Assembly (NCBI RefSeq): GCF_004357765.1 | Contig: NZ_SMTE01000007.1 | Span: 1 to 64,000, forward strand | Length of the DNA stretch: 64,000 bases | Direction: 5' to 3' | Origin: Pseudomonas putida | GTDB taxonomy: Bacteria; Pseudomonadota; Gammaproteobacteria; Pseudomonadales; Pseudomonadaceae | Shown: positions 45,789 to 55,633 of the stretch, one piece after another | Position numbering within the stretch: position 1 is the stretch's first letter | Layout: each line of letters opens with the position of its first letter | Notes under the pieces: generated by a model | Database searches by the model: none | The model's input: the letters and a program-made list of their open reading frames with translations, nothing else | Told to the model about the DNA's origin: nothing | Translations under genes and position numbers: made by a program

Positions 45789-47294
45789 ATGAAGAAATCA
45801 ATCCGCATTCTTTCCGGCCTGGCCGTCGCCATCGCCGTCGCAACCACCGCTGGCGCCTGGTACACCGGCAAGCAGCTGCCCGCAGAGCTCGAACGCTCCA
45901 TCGCGGGCGTCAACCAGGACATGCGTCGGGCGCTGGTCGGTGTCGGTGGCAGTGTGACGTTCGAACTCGCCTCGTTGGATCAGCACTTTTTCACCAGCAC
46001 GGCGCACTACCGCGTCAAAGTCGATGACATCCCGCTACAGGACGGCCAGACGCTCGATTTCGAAGTGGGCGTGATCGATCAGATCGAACACGGCCCGTTC
46101 CCCTGGTCGCGGGTCAAGGCATTCAAGCTGCTGCCAGTGCTGGCCACCAGCAACAGCGCATTGGAAAAAGACGACACGACCGCCGCCTGGTTCGAAGCCG
46201 CGGGCGGGCAGGCGCCACTGTCGGCGCAGACCAGCCTGGGCTTCGATGGCAGCGTCGACAGCGACATGCAGGTGGCACCGGTAAGCATTCAGGATGATAC
46301 CGGCACCCGCATCGAATTCTCCGGCATGCACCTGCAGGCCTCCGAGGACCGGGAAGGGGCGTCGACCTTCAAGGGTGGCGCCGACAGCTTCGTATTCAAG
46401 CTGGTGGGCGCCGATCATCCCCCGGCTACCCTCGAACTCAAAGGCCTGAAAGTCGACGGCAAGCTGGCCACGACCCAGTACGATGCCGTATATGTGGGCA
46501 ACGTCGACCTCCACCTGGGTGAAGCCAAGGCCACCTTGGGGCCCAAGCAACAGGTGCTGCTGCTCAAGGGGCTGGAGCAGAATGCCTCGCAGGCGTTTGA
46601 TGGTGCCGAAACCCTGGGTGGGCGGGTGGACTACAAGATCGCCGACATCAGCTGGGATGATCACGCGGTCGGCAGCATGCAGATGGGCGTCAGTCTGCAG
46701 TCGCTCAATGCGCCGGCATTGCAAGCGCTATCGCAGTGGTACCAGGTCCATCAGCATGAGTTCGAGCAGGCTGCCGCCGCTGGTCAGCCGTTCCCCGAGA
46801 TCGACATGGGCGCGGAAGAAAAGGCCCGCTTCCACAGCGACCTGCACAAGCTGTTGGCGGCGAAACCGAAAATGGCGATCGACAATTTCTCGCTGAAAAC
46901 CGCCAATGGCGAAAGCCGCTTCAACCTGGGAATGGACTTCGCCAGCCCGACTTCCTTCGACCTGCCAGCCGATCAGTTGGCCAAGCAGTTGATTACCCAG
47001 GTGAAGAGCCAGTTGACCCTGTCCAAGCCAATGATCGGCGACCTCGCCACGCTGCGAGCTCTCGTGCAGGGACAGAGCGATGCGCAGACCATTGCCCAGC
47101 AAGCCGGCCAGGCCGGCGAGATGGTCGGCATGTTGGCGGTGCAGAGTGGCATGGCGACCGTTCAGGGCAGCGATGTGGTGTCCAGCCTGCACTATGCCGA
47201 TGGCATGGTCGATTTCAACGGCAAGAAGATGACCCTGGACGAGTTCGTCGCGCTGCTCAACGCCCACGTGGCAGCGCTGCAGCCGCAGGGTTGA
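45789..47294 (+). CDS. YdgA-like DUF945 protein
   Basis: A 501-residue exported protein of unknown function. N-terminal signal or anchor (MKKSIRILSGLAVAIAVATTAGAWYTG), then the DUF945 pattern of long repeated beta segments (FEVGVIDQIEHGPFPWSRV; LELKGLKVDGKLATTQYDAVYVGNVDLHLGE). The family resembles AsmA-like or lipid-transfer folds by composition, but that is speculative. The ATG begins the signal peptide; the open frame upstream is not coding. Confidence 0.8.
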   Translation: MKKSIRILSGLAVAIAVATTAGAWYTGKQLPAELERSIAGVNQDMRRALVGVGGSVTFELASLDQHFFTSTAHYRVKVDDIPLQDGQTLDFEVGVIDQIEHGPFPWSRVKAFKLLPVLATSNSALEKDDTTAAWFEAAGGQAPLSAQTSLGFDGSVDSDMQVAPVSIQDDTGTRIEFSGMHLQASEDREGASTFKGGADSFVFKLVGADHPPATLELKGLKVDGKLATTQYDAVYVGNVDLHLGEAKATLGPKQQVLLLKGLEQNASQAFDGAETLGGRVDYKIADISWDDHAVGSMQMGVSLQSLNAPALQALSQWYQVHQHEFEQAAAAGQPFPEIDMGAEEKARFHSDLHKLLAAKPKMAIDNFSLKTANGESRFNLGMDFASPTSFDLPADQLAKQLITQVKSQLTLSKPMIGDLATLRALVQGQSDAQTIAQQAGQAGEMVGMLAVQSGMATVQGSDVVSSLHYADGMVDFNGKKMTLDEFVALLNAHVAALQPQG

Positions 47295-47516
47295 TGTTCT
47301 GATCCCATGGCGGCCCTCTCGTTGGCGGGCCGCTACCGGGTGTATAAAAACCGCTTTTGAATTCCCTCGATTGTCTGTAGCCTTCGGCCTCCGATAATAA
47401 TCCGTGCCCGCAGAGGGCCGTGATGGCGCGCCAGCCGTCCGGCACCCCTAGCCGATCTGTCAGGGCCGGGTGGTACACTCGACAGACGCGCATGCGCGCC
47501 CGCAGGTCCAGCGATC

Positions 47517-48575
47517 ATGACCCAGATTTCCGAACGCCTTTTGGTTCAGGCGCATCTTGACGCCAAGCAGCCCAATCCGCTGACCGCCGAGCAGGAGGCC
47601 GATTACCGTGCGGCGATCGCTGCCGAGCTCAAGGCGCAAAACGCTGTGCTGGTAGCCCACTACTATTGCGACCCGGTCATCCAGGCGCTCGCCGAGGAAA
47701 CCGGCGGTTGCGTGTCCGACTCCCTGGAAATGGCCCGCTTTGGCAAGAACCATCCCGCCGAAACGGTGATCGTCGCTGGCGTGCGGTTCATGGGCGAGAC
47801 CGCCAAGATCCTCACCCCCGAGAAGCGCGTGCTCATGCCCACCCTGGAAGCGACTTGCTCGCTCGACCTGGGCTGCCCGGTAGAAGAGTTCTCGGCCTTC
47901 TGTGACAAGCACCCCGAGCGCACCGTGGTGGTCTACGCCAATACCTCGGCAGCGGTCAAAGCCAGGGCCGACTGGGTGGTGACCTCCAGCTGTGCGCTGG
48001 AAATCGTCGAAAGCCTGATGGACAACGGCGAGACCATCATCTGGGGGCCCGACCAACACCTGGGTCGTTACATCCAGAAGCAGACTGGCGCCGACATGTT
48101 GTTGTGGGACGGAGCCTGCATCGTCCACGAAGAATTCAAGTCGCGCCAGCTGGCGGACATGAAGGCGCTGTATCCGGACGCGGCGATCCTCGTCCACCCC
48201 GAATCGCCGGAAGCGGTCATCGAGCTGGCCGATGCAGTGGGTTCGACCAGTCAGCTGATCAAGGCGGCGCAGACTCTGCCGAACAAGACCTTCATCGTCG
48301 CCACCGATCGCGGCATCTTCTACAAGATGCAGCAGCTGTGCCCGGACAAGGTGTTCGTCGAAGCGCCTACGGCGGGGAACGGCGCGGCCTGCCGCAGTTG
48401 TGCGCATTGCCCATGGATGGCGATGAATACCCTGGAGCGGGTGCTCGATTGCCTGCGCAAGGGCAGCAACGAGATCTTCGTCGATCCTGCACTGGTACCC
48501 AAGGCGATCAAGCCACTCAATCGCATGCTCGACTTTACCCTGGCAGCGCGCCTGAAGTTGTCGGGTAACGCCTGA
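47517..48575 (+). CDS. nadA: Quinolinate synthase NadA
   Basis: A 352-residue [4Fe-4S] enzyme that condenses iminoaspartate with dihydroxyacetone phosphate in NAD synthesis. Conserved blocks [69 protein letters not shown], and the C-terminal cysteine region [13 protein letters not shown]. Full length. Convergent with the downstream protease gene. Confidence 0.97.
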   Translation: MTQISERLLVQAHLDAKQPNPLTAEQEADYRAAIAAELKAQNAVLVAHYYCDPVIQALAEETGGCVSDSLEMARFGKNHPAETVIVAGVRFMGETAKILTPEKRVLMPTLEATCSLDLGCPVEEFSAFCDKHPERTVVVYANTSAAVKARADWVVTSSCALEIVESLMDNGETIIWGPDQHLGRYIQKQTGADMLLWDGACIVHEEFKSRQLADMKALYPDAAILVHPESPEAVIELADAVGSTSQLIKAAQTLPNKTFIVATDRGIFYKMQQLCPDKVFVEAPTAGNGAACRSCAHCPWMAMNTLERVLDCLRKGSNEIFVDPALVPKAIKPLNRMLDFTLAARLKLSGNA

Positions 48576-48583
48576 TACCGTTG

Positions 48584-48600
48584 GGGCCGCTGGGCGGCCC
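48584..48600. terminator. Hairpin between nadA and the M48 protease gene
   Basis: GGGCCGC-TGG-GCGGCCC; short GC-rich stem without a T tract. Confidence 0.5.
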
Positions 48601-48607
48601 ACACGGT

Positions 48608-50044
48608 CTACCGTCCCATCAGGTCCCGCACCATTCGCTGCTGTTCCATGATTTCCCGTTGGCGCTGGTCGATCTGCGATGCCAGCGGGAAGTTGCCCCC
48701 TGCCCGACGTTTGGCGTAATCCAGTTGTTGGATCGCCTGGTCGAAGTCGCCCACCAGCGTGAAGTATTCGGCCCGTGCCCGGTGCAGCCCGATGGTATTG
48801 CCCGACAGGCCCCGAACTTCTGCCACGTCGTACCACACGTCCGGGTCGTCAGGTCGGCTCTTGAGCAGGTCGTCGAGTACCTTTTCCGCCTCTGCCGGTT
48901 TGTTCTGCTTGACCAGCAGGTCCGCTCGCACCTGTTTGAGAGGGTAGTTGTTCGGGTACAGCCCGCGCATGCGCTCGGCACGTTGCATGGCGTCGGCCAG
49001 GCGGTTGTTGGTAATGTCCAGGTCGATCTGCGCCAGGTTGTAGGTGATGTCGTTTGGCGCTGCGGCGAGCAGCGGCTTGAGATTCTCCCGGGCTTCGTTG
49101 AGCTGGCCGCCCTTGATCTGTGCCAGTGCCAGGCCGTAGCGGGCGGCATCGAGCTTGGGGTTTTCGTCGAGCTGCGCGCGGAAGCGCTTGGCGGCGAGGC
49201 CCGGCGTGCCTTCGTAGGTGAGGGCCACGCGGGCGCGGATCAGTTGGTAGCGCTGGCTGTCCTCGATGCCACCCTTGGGAGCCTGCTCGGCGCGGTTGCG
49301 GGTGTCGGCGATACGCGATTCGGTGACCGGGTGAGTCAGCAGAAACTCCGGTGGCTTGGCGTCATAGCGGTATTGCCGGGCCAGACGCTCGAACATGGTC
49401 GGCATGTTACGTGGGTCGTAGCCAGCGCGTTCGAGGTTCTGGATGCCGATACGGTCGGCCTCTTGCTCATTCTGCCGCGAAAATCGCCGCTGCTCCTGAA
49501 TCGCCGCCGCCTGGGTGCCGGCGATCACACCGATACCGGCATCGCCACCACCACCGGCAGCCAGCACGATGCCGGCCAGCAACGCCGCCATCATCGGCAG
49601 TTGCATGCGCTGTTGGGCCTCGACGCCGCGGGCGAAGTGGCGTTGCGACAGGTGCGCCAGTTCGTGGGCCAGGACCGAGGCGTACTCGCCTTCGGTCTGG
49701 GCGTTGAGGAACAGGCCGCCGTTGACCCCGACGATGCCGCCAGGGGCGGCGAAGGCGTTGAGCTCACGGCTGTCGATGAGGATGAATTCCAGGCGCCGAT
49801 CCTGCAGTTGGCTGGTCTCGGCCAGTTTGTATACGCTGGTTTCGACGTAGTCCTTGAGCTGCGGATCGTTCAGCTGGTTGACCTGCCCGCGCAGCAGGCT
49901 CAGCCAGGCTCGGCCTAGCTGGTGTTCCTGTTGCGGCGAAACGATCGCGGAACTGGCGTCACCCAGGGACGGCAGGTCGTCGGCATGGCCGGGGAGGGCC
50001 ATCAGGCAGGCCAGCGTCAACAGGGTAGGGCGCAGTAGATTCAT
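48608..50044 (-). CDS. M48 metallopeptidase with TPRs (BepA-like)
   Basis: A 478-residue periplasmic zinc protease. Signal peptide MNLLRPTLLTLACLMALPGHA; M48 domain with the zinc motif HELAHLSQRH near residue 130 and the second-site Glu in NEQEADRIGIQNL; then tetratricopeptide-like helices from about 290 (AARYGLALAQIKGGQLNEARENLKPLL). BepA/YfgC homologues maintain outer-membrane assembly by degrading stalled LptD or Bam substrates. Start is the ATG opening the signal peptide. Confidence 0.88.
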   Translation of the reverse strand: MNLLRPTLLTLACLMALPGHADDLPSLGDASSAIVSPQQEHQLGRAWLSLLRGQVNQLNDPQLKDYVETSVYKLAETSQLQDRRLEFILIDSRELNAFAAPGGIVGVNGGLFLNAQTEGEYASVLAHELAHLSQRHFARGVEAQQRMQLPMMAALLAGIVLAAGGGGDAGIGVIAGTQAAAIQEQRRFSRQNEQEADRIGIQNLERAGYDPRNMPTMFERLARQYRYDAKPPEFLLTHPVTESRIADTRNRAEQAPKGGIEDSQRYQLIRARVALTYEGTPGLAAKRFRAQLDENPKLDAARYGLALAQIKGGQLNEARENLKPLLAAAPNDITYNLAQIDLDITNNRLADAMQRAERMRGLYPNNYPLKQVRADLLVKQNKPAEAEKVLDDLLKSRPDDPDVWYDVAEVRGLSGNTIGLHRARAEYFTLVGDFDQAIQQLDYAKRRAGGNFPLASQIDQRQREIMEQQRMVRDLMGR

Positions 50045-50162
50045 GCGTGAAGCTCGCGTCGGATCAAAGCCACTACTGTAGCCCGCTCGCACCTTGGGGA
50101 CCAGTGGCGCTATCCTAGCGAGCCTGAAAGCCGACTGGCTTGTTCGCCTGTGGAGATCTGTA

Positions 50163-50402
50163 ATGAGTGATACCCCGACCTGCGACGCCGAACTCGACGC
50201 CAGCGGGCTCAACTGCCCCCTGCCGCTGCTCAAGGCGAAGATGGAACTCAATCGCCTGGCCAGCGGCGCGGTGCTCAAGGTAACCGCTACCGACGGCGGC
50301 TCGCAGCGCGATTTCCGCACTTTCGCCAAGCTCTCCGGTCATACCCTGCTGCATGAAACCGCCGAGGCCGGCACCTACACCTACTGGCTGCGCAAGGCCT
50401 GA
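50163..50402 (+). CDS. tusA: TusA/SirA-family sulfurtransferase
   Basis: A 79-residue sulfur carrier. The active cysteine lies in LDASGLNCPLPLLKAKMELNRL (CPxP motif, Cys near 18). TusA relays sulfur to tRNA thiolation and other pathways. GGAG appears upstream of the ATG, and the gene runs about 20 nt before the PerM-like gene, likely one operon. Pseudomonads have several TusA-like proteins, so the exact partner is uncertain. Confidence 0.85.
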   Translation: MSDTPTCDAELDASGLNCPLPLLKAKMELNRLASGAVLKVTATDGGSQRDFRTFAKLSGHTLLHETAEAGTYTYWLRKA

Positions 50403-50422
50403 GCCCCAACCAAGGATCGTCA

Positions 50423-51493
50423 ATGTTCAAAGTGCTTCGCGACTGGATGCAGCGCTACTTCTCCGACGAGGAGGCAGTGGTGCTGGCAGTGTTGCTGGCG
50501 GTGGCGTTCACCGTGGTCCTCACCCTGGGCGGCATGCTCGCGCCCGTGCTGGCGGGTATGGTCCTGGCGTTCCTGATGCAGGGTTTGGTCAATGCCCTGG
50601 AGCGGCTGCGCATTCCTACTCGAGTCGCGGTGGTGGTGGTATTCGCCCTGTTCGTCGGGGCGCTGGCGGTGTTCATGCTGGTGCTGGTGCCGTTACTCTG
50701 GCATCAGTTGATCACCCTGTTCAACGAACTGCCCGGGATGCTCGGCAAGTGGCAGTCGCTGCTGTTGCTGTTACCGGAGCGGTACCCGCACCTGGTTTCG
50801 GACGAGCAGGTCCTGCATGCCATCGAATCGGTGCGCGGGGAGATCGGCAAGTTCGGCCAATGGGCGTTGACCTTTTCCTTGTCGAGCCTACCGCTGCTGG
50901 TCAACGCGATGATCTACCTGGTGCTGGTGCCGATCCTGGTGTTCTTCTTCCTCAAGGACCGTGAACTGATCGGGCGTTGGGTCAGTGGCTACCTGCCACG
51001 CCAGCGCGCCTTGCTCAACCGAGTGGGCAGCGAGATGAATCGGCAGATTGCCAACTACATCCGCGGTAAGGGCATCGAGATCCTGATTTGCGGGATCGCC
51101 ACCTACATCGCCTTCATCAGTCTGGGGCTCAACTATGCCGCCTTGCTGGCGTTGCTGGTCGGGCTTTCGGTGGTGGTGCCGTACGTCGGGGCGGTGGTGG
51201 TAACCGTGCCGGTGACTTTGATCGCCCTGTTCCAGTGGGGCTGGGGCGACCAGTTCATCTACTTGATGACCGTGTACGCGATCATCCAGGCGCTCGATGG
51301 CAACGTGCTGGTACCGCTGCTGTTCTCCGAGGCGGTGAGCTTGCATCCGGTGGCGATCATCTGCGCAGTGCTGCTGTTCGGCGGGCTATGGGGGTTCTGG
51401 GGGATTTTCTTCGCCATCCCGCTGGCGACGCTGATCAAGGCGGTGCTCGATGCCTGGCCGAGGCAGGAGCCTAGCGTTTCGCCGTTGCTCTGA
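50423..51493 (+). CDS. AI-2E family transporter (PerM-like)
   Basis: A 356-residue inner-membrane protein with about seven helices (VLAVLLAVAFTVVLTLGGMLAPVLAGMVLAFLMQGLV; VAVVVVFALFVGALAVFMLVLVPLL; LVLVPILVFFFLKD) and the conserved C-terminal GGLWGFWGIFFAIPLATLIKAVLDAWP. Family members export small molecules or act as Na+/H+ antiporters; the substrate here is unknown. Confidence 0.88.
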   Translation: MFKVLRDWMQRYFSDEEAVVLAVLLAVAFTVVLTLGGMLAPVLAGMVLAFLMQGLVNALERLRIPTRVAVVVVFALFVGALAVFMLVLVPLLWHQLITLFNELPGMLGKWQSLLLLLPERYPHLVSDEQVLHAIESVRGEIGKFGQWALTFSLSSLPLLVNAMIYLVLVPILVFFFLKDRELIGRWVSGYLPRQRALLNRVGSEMNRQIANYIRGKGIEILICGIATYIAFISLGLNYAALLALLVGLSVVVPYVGAVVVTVPVTLIALFQWGWGDQFIYLMTVYAIIQALDGNVLVPLLFSEAVSLHPVAIICAVLLFGGLWGFWGIFFAIPLATLIKAVLDAWPRQEPSVSPLL

Positions 51494-51500
51494 ATGAAAA

Positions 51501-51519
51501 GGGGCCGCGTTGCGGCCCC
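51501..51519. terminator. Hairpin between perM-like and bcp
   Basis: GGGGCCGC-GTT-GCGGCCCC preceded by AAAA; convergent terminator. Confidence 0.7.
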
Positions 51520-51526
51520 ATCGCTC

Positions 51527-52000
51527 TCAAGCCTTGTTCAGGGCTTGCGCCGCTTCCAGCACCGCATCGACATGCCCCGGCACCTTCACTCCGCGCCATT
51601 CCTGGCGCAGCACGCCATTCTTGTCGATCAGGAAGGTGCTGCGGTCGACGCCCATGTACTCCTTGCCATACAGCTTCTTCAGCTTGATCACGTCGAACAG
51701 TTGGCACAGAGCCTCGTCCTTGTCGCTGATCAGCTCGAAGGGGAAGCCCTGCTTGGCCTTGAAGTTCTCGTGCGACTTCAGGCCATCGCGGGAGACACCG
51801 AACACCACGGTGTTGGCCGCCTCGAAGGCCGCGTGCTGGTCACGGAAGCCCTGGCCTTCGGTGGTGCAGCCCGGGGTGCTGTCCTTGGGGTAGAAGTACA
51901 GCACCACCTGGCGGCCCTTGAGTTCAGCGAGGCTCACGGCTTGGCCGCTGGTGGCCTGGGCCTGGAAGTCGGCGACGGGTTGGTTCAGTTCTACGGCCAT
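51527..52000 (-). CDS. bcp: Thioredoxin-dependent peroxiredoxin Bcp (PrxQ)
   Basis: A 157-residue peroxidase reducing H2O2 and organic peroxides. The peroxidatic Cys is in YPKDSTPGCTTEGQGFRD near residue 46. The second Cys found five residues later in E. coli Bcp is Gly here, so it should act by a one-Cys or alternative two-Cys mechanism. It follows gcvR by about 10 nt and is likely co-transcribed. Confidence 0.92.
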   Translation of the reverse strand: MAVELNQPVADFQAQATSGQAVSLAELKGRQVVLYFYPKDSTPGCTTEGQGFRDQHAAFEAANTVVFGVSRDGLKSHENFKAKQGFPFELISDKDEALCQLFDVIKLKKLYGKEYMGVDRSTFLIDKNGVLRQEWRGVKVPGHVDAVLEAAQALNKA

Positions 52001-52010
52001 GGTGGCTTCC

Positions 52011-52571
52011 TTACACGGGGTTCTGTGGGCGCCAGGGTTCGATCAGCGCGTCCAGGTTCAGGGCGTCGGCGAAGTCGAGGAACTGGTCGCGCAGCCAGCT
52101 GATCTGGGTGCCTGCCGGCAGGATCACGGTGAACTGGGCGTTGAGCATGCTGCTACCGGTCTGCGGCGCCAGATAGGTATCGCAGGTCATCGCCTCGAGC
52201 TCGACGCGGTGGTCGAGGAAGAACTGGCACAGCTCGTTGATGATGTCCGGTCGGTAGGCGGCGCTGACGTAGGCCACGTAGGGCAGGGCTTGGGGGCGGA
52301 CTTCCTGGTCGGCGCTGCGCACTACGTCGAGGGTCAGGCCATGCTTCTTGCCCAGGCCCGGCAGGGTGGACTCCAGACGCGCAAGGGCGTCCCAGCTACC
52401 GCCGACCTGCAGTACCAGCGCGCTGGTCTCGCCGTGGCGGCTCAGGCGCGAGGTAATGACCGCGCAGCGGTTTTCGAACGCAGCACGGCTGAGGACGTTG
52501 GCCAGTTCCATGGGGTTCGGCCCCAAGGCACTGATGACGAGAAATTGTTCGCGGACGGTGGGGGTGGACAT
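52011..52571 (-). CDS. gcvR: Glycine cleavage system repressor GcvR
   Basis: A 186-residue protein with two ACT-like domains (FLVISALGPNPMELANVLSRAAFENRCAVITSRLSRHG; YVAYVSAAYRPDIINELCQFFLDHRVELEAMTCDTYLA). In enterics GcvR binds GcvA to repress gcvTHP. Here it pairs with bcp, as in other pseudomonads, and is divergent from dapA. Confidence 0.85.
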   Translation of the reverse strand: MSTPTVREQFLVISALGPNPMELANVLSRAAFENRCAVITSRLSRHGETSALVLQVGGSWDALARLESTLPGLGKKHGLTLDVVRSADQEVRPQALPYVAYVSAAYRPDIINELCQFFLDHRVELEAMTCDTYLAPQTGSSMLNAQFTVILPAGTQISWLRDQFLDFADALNLDALIEPWRPQNPV

Positions 52572-52830
52572 GCAGCATTCCTAAAGCGATGAGCGGTCGG
52601 CGCAGGACGGGCGAAAGCCTCCAGTCGGCAGGGCCCGGGGCTCGCATGCGAGGGGGAGGACGCTGGCCCGGAGCGGGGTCGACGGCCCGGCGGGCCGCGC
52701 TGCACCGATCAAAGGATCAAGGGTAGCGAAATAAGGCGCCGAGGGGAATGCTCCGCCTGCCTGCTTCGCTTGTGCAAGGTCGAAGGCGCCAGTACCATTA
52801 CCGCTCTCTTTTTCCGGCAGGAGCAGTTAC

Positions 52831-53709
52831 ATGATTGCGGGCAGTATGGTGGCATTGGTCACACCCATGGATGCACAAGGGCGTCTTGATTGGGACAGCC
52901 TGGGCAAACTTGTAGACTTCCACCTGGAAAAGGGCACCCACGCGATCGTCGCTGTCGGCACCACCGGTGAGTCCGCCACCCTGGACGTCGAAGAGCACAT
53001 CAAGGTCATCGAATTCGTGGTCAAGCGTGTCGCCGGGCGTATCCCGGTCATCGCCGGCACCGGTGCCAACTCCACCAGCGAAGCCGTGCACCTGACCCAG
53101 AATGCCAAGAACGCCGGCGCCGATGCCTGCCTGCTGGTGGTCCCGTACTACAACAAGCCGACCCAGGAAGGCCTGTACCAGCACTTCAAGCACATCGCCG
53201 AGTCCGTCGACATTCCGCAGATCCTCTACAACGTACCCGGCCGCACCTCCTGCGACATGCAGGCCGAGACTGTGATCCGCCTGTCGAAGGTCAAGAACAT
53301 CATCGGCATCAAGGAAGCCACCGGCGACCTGGTCCGTGCCAAGGCCATCATCGACGGCGTCGACAAGGACTTCATCGTCATGTCCGGCGATGACCCTACC
53401 GCTGTCGAGCTGATCCTGCTCGGTGGCAAGGGCAACATTTCCGTTACCGCCAACGTCGCCCCGCGCGAAATGGCCGATATGTGCGAGGCCGCCCTCGAGG
53501 GCAACGCCGAGAAGGCCCGCGCCATCAACGAAAAACTCATGCCGCTGCATAAAGACCTGTTCTGCGAAGCCAACCCGATCCCGGTGAAGTGGGCGCTCGT
53601 CGAAATGGGCCTTATGCACAAGGGCATTCGCCTGCCGCTGACCTGGCTGAGCGAAGGTTGTCACGAAAAAGTCCGTACTGCCTTGCGCCAGTCCGGCGTA
53701 CTGGTTTAA
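52831..53709 (+). CDS. dapA: 4-hydroxy-tetrahydrodipicolinate synthase DapA
   Basis: A 292-residue class I aldolase-type enzyme joining pyruvate and aspartate semialdehyde for lysine and diaminopimelate. The Schiff-base Lys is in [10 protein letters not shown] near 161, the Tyr in ILYNVPGRT near 133, and the GTTGES substrate loop near 44. AGGAG lies 7 nt before the ATG. bamC follows by 17 nt. Confidence 0.97.
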   Translation: MIAGSMVALVTPMDAQGRLDWDSLGKLVDFHLEKGTHAIVAVGTTGESATLDVEEHIKVIEFVVKRVAGRIPVIAGTGANSTSEAVHLTQNAKNAGADACLLVVPYYNKPTQEGLYQHFKHIAESVDIPQILYNVPGRTSCDMQAETVIRLSKVKNIIGIKEATGDLVRAKAIIDGVDKDFIVMSGDDPTAVELILLGGKGNISVTANVAPREMADMCEAALEGNAEKARAINEKLMPLHKDLFCEANPIPVKWALVEMGLMHKGIRLPLTWLSEGCHEKVRTALRQSGVLV

Positions 53710-53726
53710 ACGAGGAAGTACACCGC

Positions 53727-54845
53727 ATGAAGCGACTGGCTGGTCTTTCCGCCCTTGCCCTGATCATCTCCAGCACCAGCGGGTGTGGCTGGTTGTGGGG
53801 CGACGAGGGTTATTTCCGCGACCGCGGCAGCGATTACCTGCAGGCGCACCCGACCGCGCCGATGCAACTGCCGCCGGACGCCAGCAACGTCAAGCGTCTT
53901 GACCCGTTGTTGCCGATTCCGCGTAACGTTGCCGACGACCACGCCACCGGCGAGTTCGAGGTGCCGCGCCCGCAGCCGCTTTCGAGTGTTGCCGAAGTCA
54001 GCGATTTCAGTCTGCAGCGCAGCGGTTCCAGCCGCTGGGTACTGGCCCAGCGCTCGCCAGCCGAAGTCTGGCCGGTGGCCCACCAGTTCTTCGAGGACAA
54101 CGGCTTCCGTATTGCCGAAGAACGTCCGCAGACCGGTGAATTCAGCACCACCTGGCAGCGTTTCGACGAACTCTCGGCCGCCCTCGGTCAGCGCCTGGCG
54201 AGCACCGCCAGCAGCGGCGACAGCGAGGTCCGCGTGCGTGTCCGCATGGAGCCTGGCGTACAGCGCAATACCTCCGAGGTGTATGTGGTCAGCGTCGAGC
54301 GGCCGGCTGGCAGCACCGCCGAGCCTGCATTCCCATCCACGTCGACCAACACGGGCGCAGACGCCCTGCTGGTCGACGAAATGCTCGCCAGCATGAACCG
54401 CAGCGCCGAGAAGGGCGGTTCGGTTTCCCTGCTGGCCGCGCGCGATTTCGATGCACCGAGCCGCGTTACCTTGAGCGAGGACGGCAGCGGCAACCCGGTG
54501 CTGTTCGTCGGCGCCGACCTGGATCGCGCCTGGTCCAGCGTAGGTCGCGCCTTGGAAGAGGGCGGCCAATGGCGGGTCGAGGACATCAACCGCAGCTTGG
54601 GCCTGTACTACATCAACCTGTCCGAAAAACCTGAAGACAAGCAGAACGAGCCTGGCTTCTTCAGCCGTCTGTTCGGCAGCGAGCCGACCAAGGAAGAGCT
54701 GGAGGCCCGTGCCGAGCGTTATCAGGTGCGTCTGGCCAAGGTTGGCGAGACCGTGCAGGTCACCGTCGAGAAGAACATCAACACCGTGGCCCCGGCCGAT
54801 GTCGCCCGCCGTGTGCTGAGCGCCATTCAGGACCACCTGGGCTAA
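53727..54845 (+). CDS. bamC: Outer-membrane assembly lipoprotein BamC
   Basis: A 372-residue lipoprotein of the BAM complex. Signal peptide with lipobox STSGC (Cys near 20), an unstructured N-terminus (GYFRDRGSDYLQAHPTAPMQLPPDASNVKRLDPLLPIP) and two helix-grip domains. The dapA-bamC order is conserved across gamma-proteobacteria. GAGGAAG precedes the ATG. It abuts the metallo-hydrolase gene with no gap. Confidence 0.94.
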   Translation: MKRLAGLSALALIISSTSGCGWLWGDEGYFRDRGSDYLQAHPTAPMQLPPDASNVKRLDPLLPIPRNVADDHATGEFEVPRPQPLSSVAEVSDFSLQRSGSSRWVLAQRSPAEVWPVAHQFFEDNGFRIAEERPQTGEFSTTWQRFDELSAALGQRLASTASSGDSEVRVRVRMEPGVQRNTSEVYVVSVERPAGSTAEPAFPSTSTNTGADALLVDEMLASMNRSAEKGGSVSLLAARDFDAPSRVTLSEDGSGNPVLFVGADLDRAWSSVGRALEEGGQWRVEDINRSLGLYYINLSEKPEDKQNEPGFFSRLFGSEPTKEELEARAERYQVRLAKVGETVQVTVEKNINTVAPADVARRVLSAIQDHLG

Positions 54846-55604
54846 GTGCGCTTCGCGGTACTAGGAAGCGGCAGCCAGGGAAACGGCACGCTGATCGCTC
54901 GGGGTGACACGTTCATCCTGGTCGATTGCGGGTTTTCCCTGCGTGAAACCGAGCGGCGCCTGGCGCTGCTCGGGGTACAGGCCTCGCAACTGAGCGCGGT
55001 GCTGGTCACCCACGAACATGCCGACCACGTGCATGGGGTGGGCTTGCTGGCGCGGCGCTACAATGTACCGGTCTACCTCAGCCAAGGGACCTTGCGTGGT
55101 TTGCGCAAGCCGGTCGAGGTCGCCGGTTTTCTTGCCTGTGGCGATCGCCTGGAAATCGGCGAGCTGCAAGTGAGCGCCGCACGCGTCGAGCATGATGCCT
55201 ACGAGCCTTTGCAATACGTGTTCAGCGATGGCCGGCGCCGTTTCGGCATGCTGACCGACCTGGGCTCGTACGATGCGTTGTTGCTCGAGCGCTATCAGGG
55301 GCTGGACGCATTGCTGATCGAGGCCAATCACTGTCGCGACATGCTCGCCCGAGGGCATTACCCCTACTTCCTCAAGCAGCGGGTAGGCGGGGCCCAAGGG
55401 CATTTGAACAATCACCAGGCCGCGCGTCTGGTGGAGGAGTTGGGCTGGAGCAACCTGCAGCACCTGGTGCTGGCCCATCTCAGTAGCAAGAACAACCTGC
55501 CACAGTTGGCTCGCCAGTGCTTTGTCGACACCCTCGGGTGCGACCCGGACTGGCTCCAGGTGGCAAATCAGGAACACGGGCTCGACTGGCGCGAAATCGC
55601 CTAG
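54846..55604 (+). CDS. Metallo-beta-lactamase-fold hydrolase (YycJ/WalJ-like)
   Basis: A 252-residue MBL-fold protein. Metal ligands in [10 protein letters not shown] (residues about 56-65), further His in ANHCRDML and AHLSSKNNL. The N-terminal [15 protein letters not shown] motif resembles the phosphodiesterase-like YycJ group, which includes DNA exonucleases. GTG start immediately after the bamC stop shows coupling. The substrate is unknown. Confidence 0.85.
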   Translation: MRFAVLGSGSQGNGTLIARGDTFILVDCGFSLRETERRLALLGVQASQLSAVLVTHEHADHVHGVGLLARRYNVPVYLSQGTLRGLRKPVEVAGFLACGDRLEIGELQVSAARVEHDAYEPLQYVFSDGRRRFGMLTDLGSYDALLLERYQGLDALLIEANHCRDMLARGHYPYFLKQRVGGAQGHLNNHQAARLVEELGWSNLQHLVLAHLSSKNNLPQLARQCFVDTLGCDPDWLQVANQEHGLDWREIA

Positions 55605-55633
55605 CCCAACCACTCAAGCAAGCGGAGCCCATC

